Under the pieces are notes generated by a model. That model saw only the letters and a list, made by a program, of their open reading frames with translations, did no database searches and was not told the DNA's origin. 32,583 nt of DNA from assembly GCA_003561835.1 (NCBI GenBank), contig PWVN01000185.1:1-32583 (forward strand). Reading direction: 5' to 3'. The translations under genes and the position numbers were made by a program. Origin of the DNA: Syntrophomonadaceae bacterium. GTDB taxonomy: Bacteria; Bacillota; Dethiobacteria; PWVN01. How positions within the stretch are numbered: position 1 is the first letter of the stretch; each line of letters begins with the position of its first letter. Below are positions 32,054-32,583 of the stretch, one piece after another.

Positions 32054-32583
32054 CCAGCGGCCGGGGACAGCCCGGCCGCAGCGGCGGCAAACCCCGTCGT
32101 CCAGGCGTATTCGGGAGACTACGAACCCCACCCGCTCAATGACCTTTTCTCCGCAGCCGGGGCAAAAGGTGTTTTCCGCCTCATGGCCCGCCAGTTTGGC
32201 AATATAGACGAACTCGAGGCCGGAATCCAGGGCCGTGTTCCGGGCCTCCTCCAGGGTAGCAACGGGGGTCCGGGGCAGGGCGGAGAGCCTGTAGAGGGGA
32301 TAGAAGCGGGCGAAGTGCAGGGGCACTTCCGGGCCCAACTCCCCGGCGATCCACCGGCACATCTGCCTTACCAGCGCCATGTCATCGTTTAACGTGGGGA
32401 TGAGGATGCTGGTGATCTCCAGGTGGACCCCCGCCTTTCGCAAGAGCTTCAGACTGTCCAGAACCGGCGCCAACTCGCCCCCCACCACATCCCGGTAAAA
32501 GGCGGGGTCAAAGCTCTTCAGGTCGATGTTGGCCGCATCCAGGTGATTCGCCACCGCTGCCAGGGGCTCCTTATGGATATATC
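32048..32583 (-). CDS. amrS: AmmeMemoRadiSam system radical SAM enzyme AmrS, C-terminal part
   Basis: The frame runs from the right edge to TGA at 32048-32050 and covers about 178 residues. YIHKEPLAAVANHLDAANID and LKSFDPAFYRDVVGG continue with LEITSILIPTLNDD, then HFARFYPLYRL with an alternating-proline region. The C-terminal zinc-ribbon has CPGCG and CRRCG. These match AmrS, which works with AmrA (AMMECR1) and AmrB (Memo) in a conserved, still poorly defined radical-SAM system. The N-terminal radical SAM cysteines lie outside the window. It converges on the COG1313 gene with a 6-nt overlap of the 3' ends. Confidence 0.88.
   Translation of the reverse strand, partial: YIHKEPLAAVANHLDAANIDLKSFDPAFYRDVVGGELAPVLDSLKLLRKAGVHLEITSILIPTLNDDMALVRQMCRWIAGELGPEVPLHFARFYPLYRLSALPRTPVATLEEARNTALDSGLEFVYIAKLAGHEAENTFCPGCGEKVIERVGFVVSRIRLDDGVCRRCGRAVPGRWS

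Overview
The window joins two unlike pieces of DNA. From 1 to about 2,925 every gene lies on the minus strand and the GC content is visibly lower. This piece carries a peptidoglycan-associated lipoprotein (pal) cut at its 5' end, tatA, tatC and a cation-chloride cotransporter that runs off the left edge. Pal is an outer-membrane protein, so this piece points to a diderm (Gram-negative) bacterium. From about 2,925 onward the DNA is very GC-rich and has the gene order, Shine-Dalgarno sites and anaerobic metabolism of a Bacillota of the Clostridia/Moorella-Desulfotomaculum type. The join falls inside rpsE, of which only the last few codons remain, and inside pal. A metagenome or assembly chimera is the simplest reading.

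2,925-13,260 is the distal part of the ribosomal-protein supercluster: (rpsE end)-rpmD-rplO-secY-map-infA-rpmJ-rpsM-rpsK-rpsD-rpoA-rplQ, then ecfA1-ecfA2-ecfT-truA, then rplM-rpsI behind its own TTGACA-17-TAAAAT promoter. A terminator-like hairpin separates rplQ from the ECF genes and a strong terminator follows rpsI. The adk gene usually found between secY and map is absent.

13,276-16,424 looks like a phosphate/polyphosphate module: a 51-aa ORF overlapping a Ppx/GppA exopolyphosphatase, a DUF47 PhoU-like protein and a PiT phosphate transporter. 16,520-19,844 holds a beta-carbonic anhydrase, a convergent PPOX-fold flavin protein, an MBL-fold hydrolase and a GPH-type symporter. 19,972-24,864 holds an orphan TAXI solute-binding lipoprotein diverging from a CapA-like protein, a YfcE-type phosphoesterase and a RACo-like 2Fe-2S/ASKHA protein. 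24,861-30,011 holds a TGS-uridine-kinase fusion, threonine aldolase, an aldo/keto reductase with C-terminal Fe-S motifs and a PAP2 phosphatase.

The right end has a repeat-rich, gene-poor stretch (about 30,012-30,373), a PPC/DUF296 protein, a COG1313-type radical SAM protein whose upstream DNA encodes an intact twin-arginine motif in frame but without a usable start codon, and the C-terminal part of amrS. I found no tRNA, rRNA, CRISPR array, phage or intact insertion sequence. The observations most worth checking are the chimeric join, the hidden Tat signal on the radical SAM protein, and a family of REP-like GGGACAGG/TGTCCC palindromes in three intergenic places.
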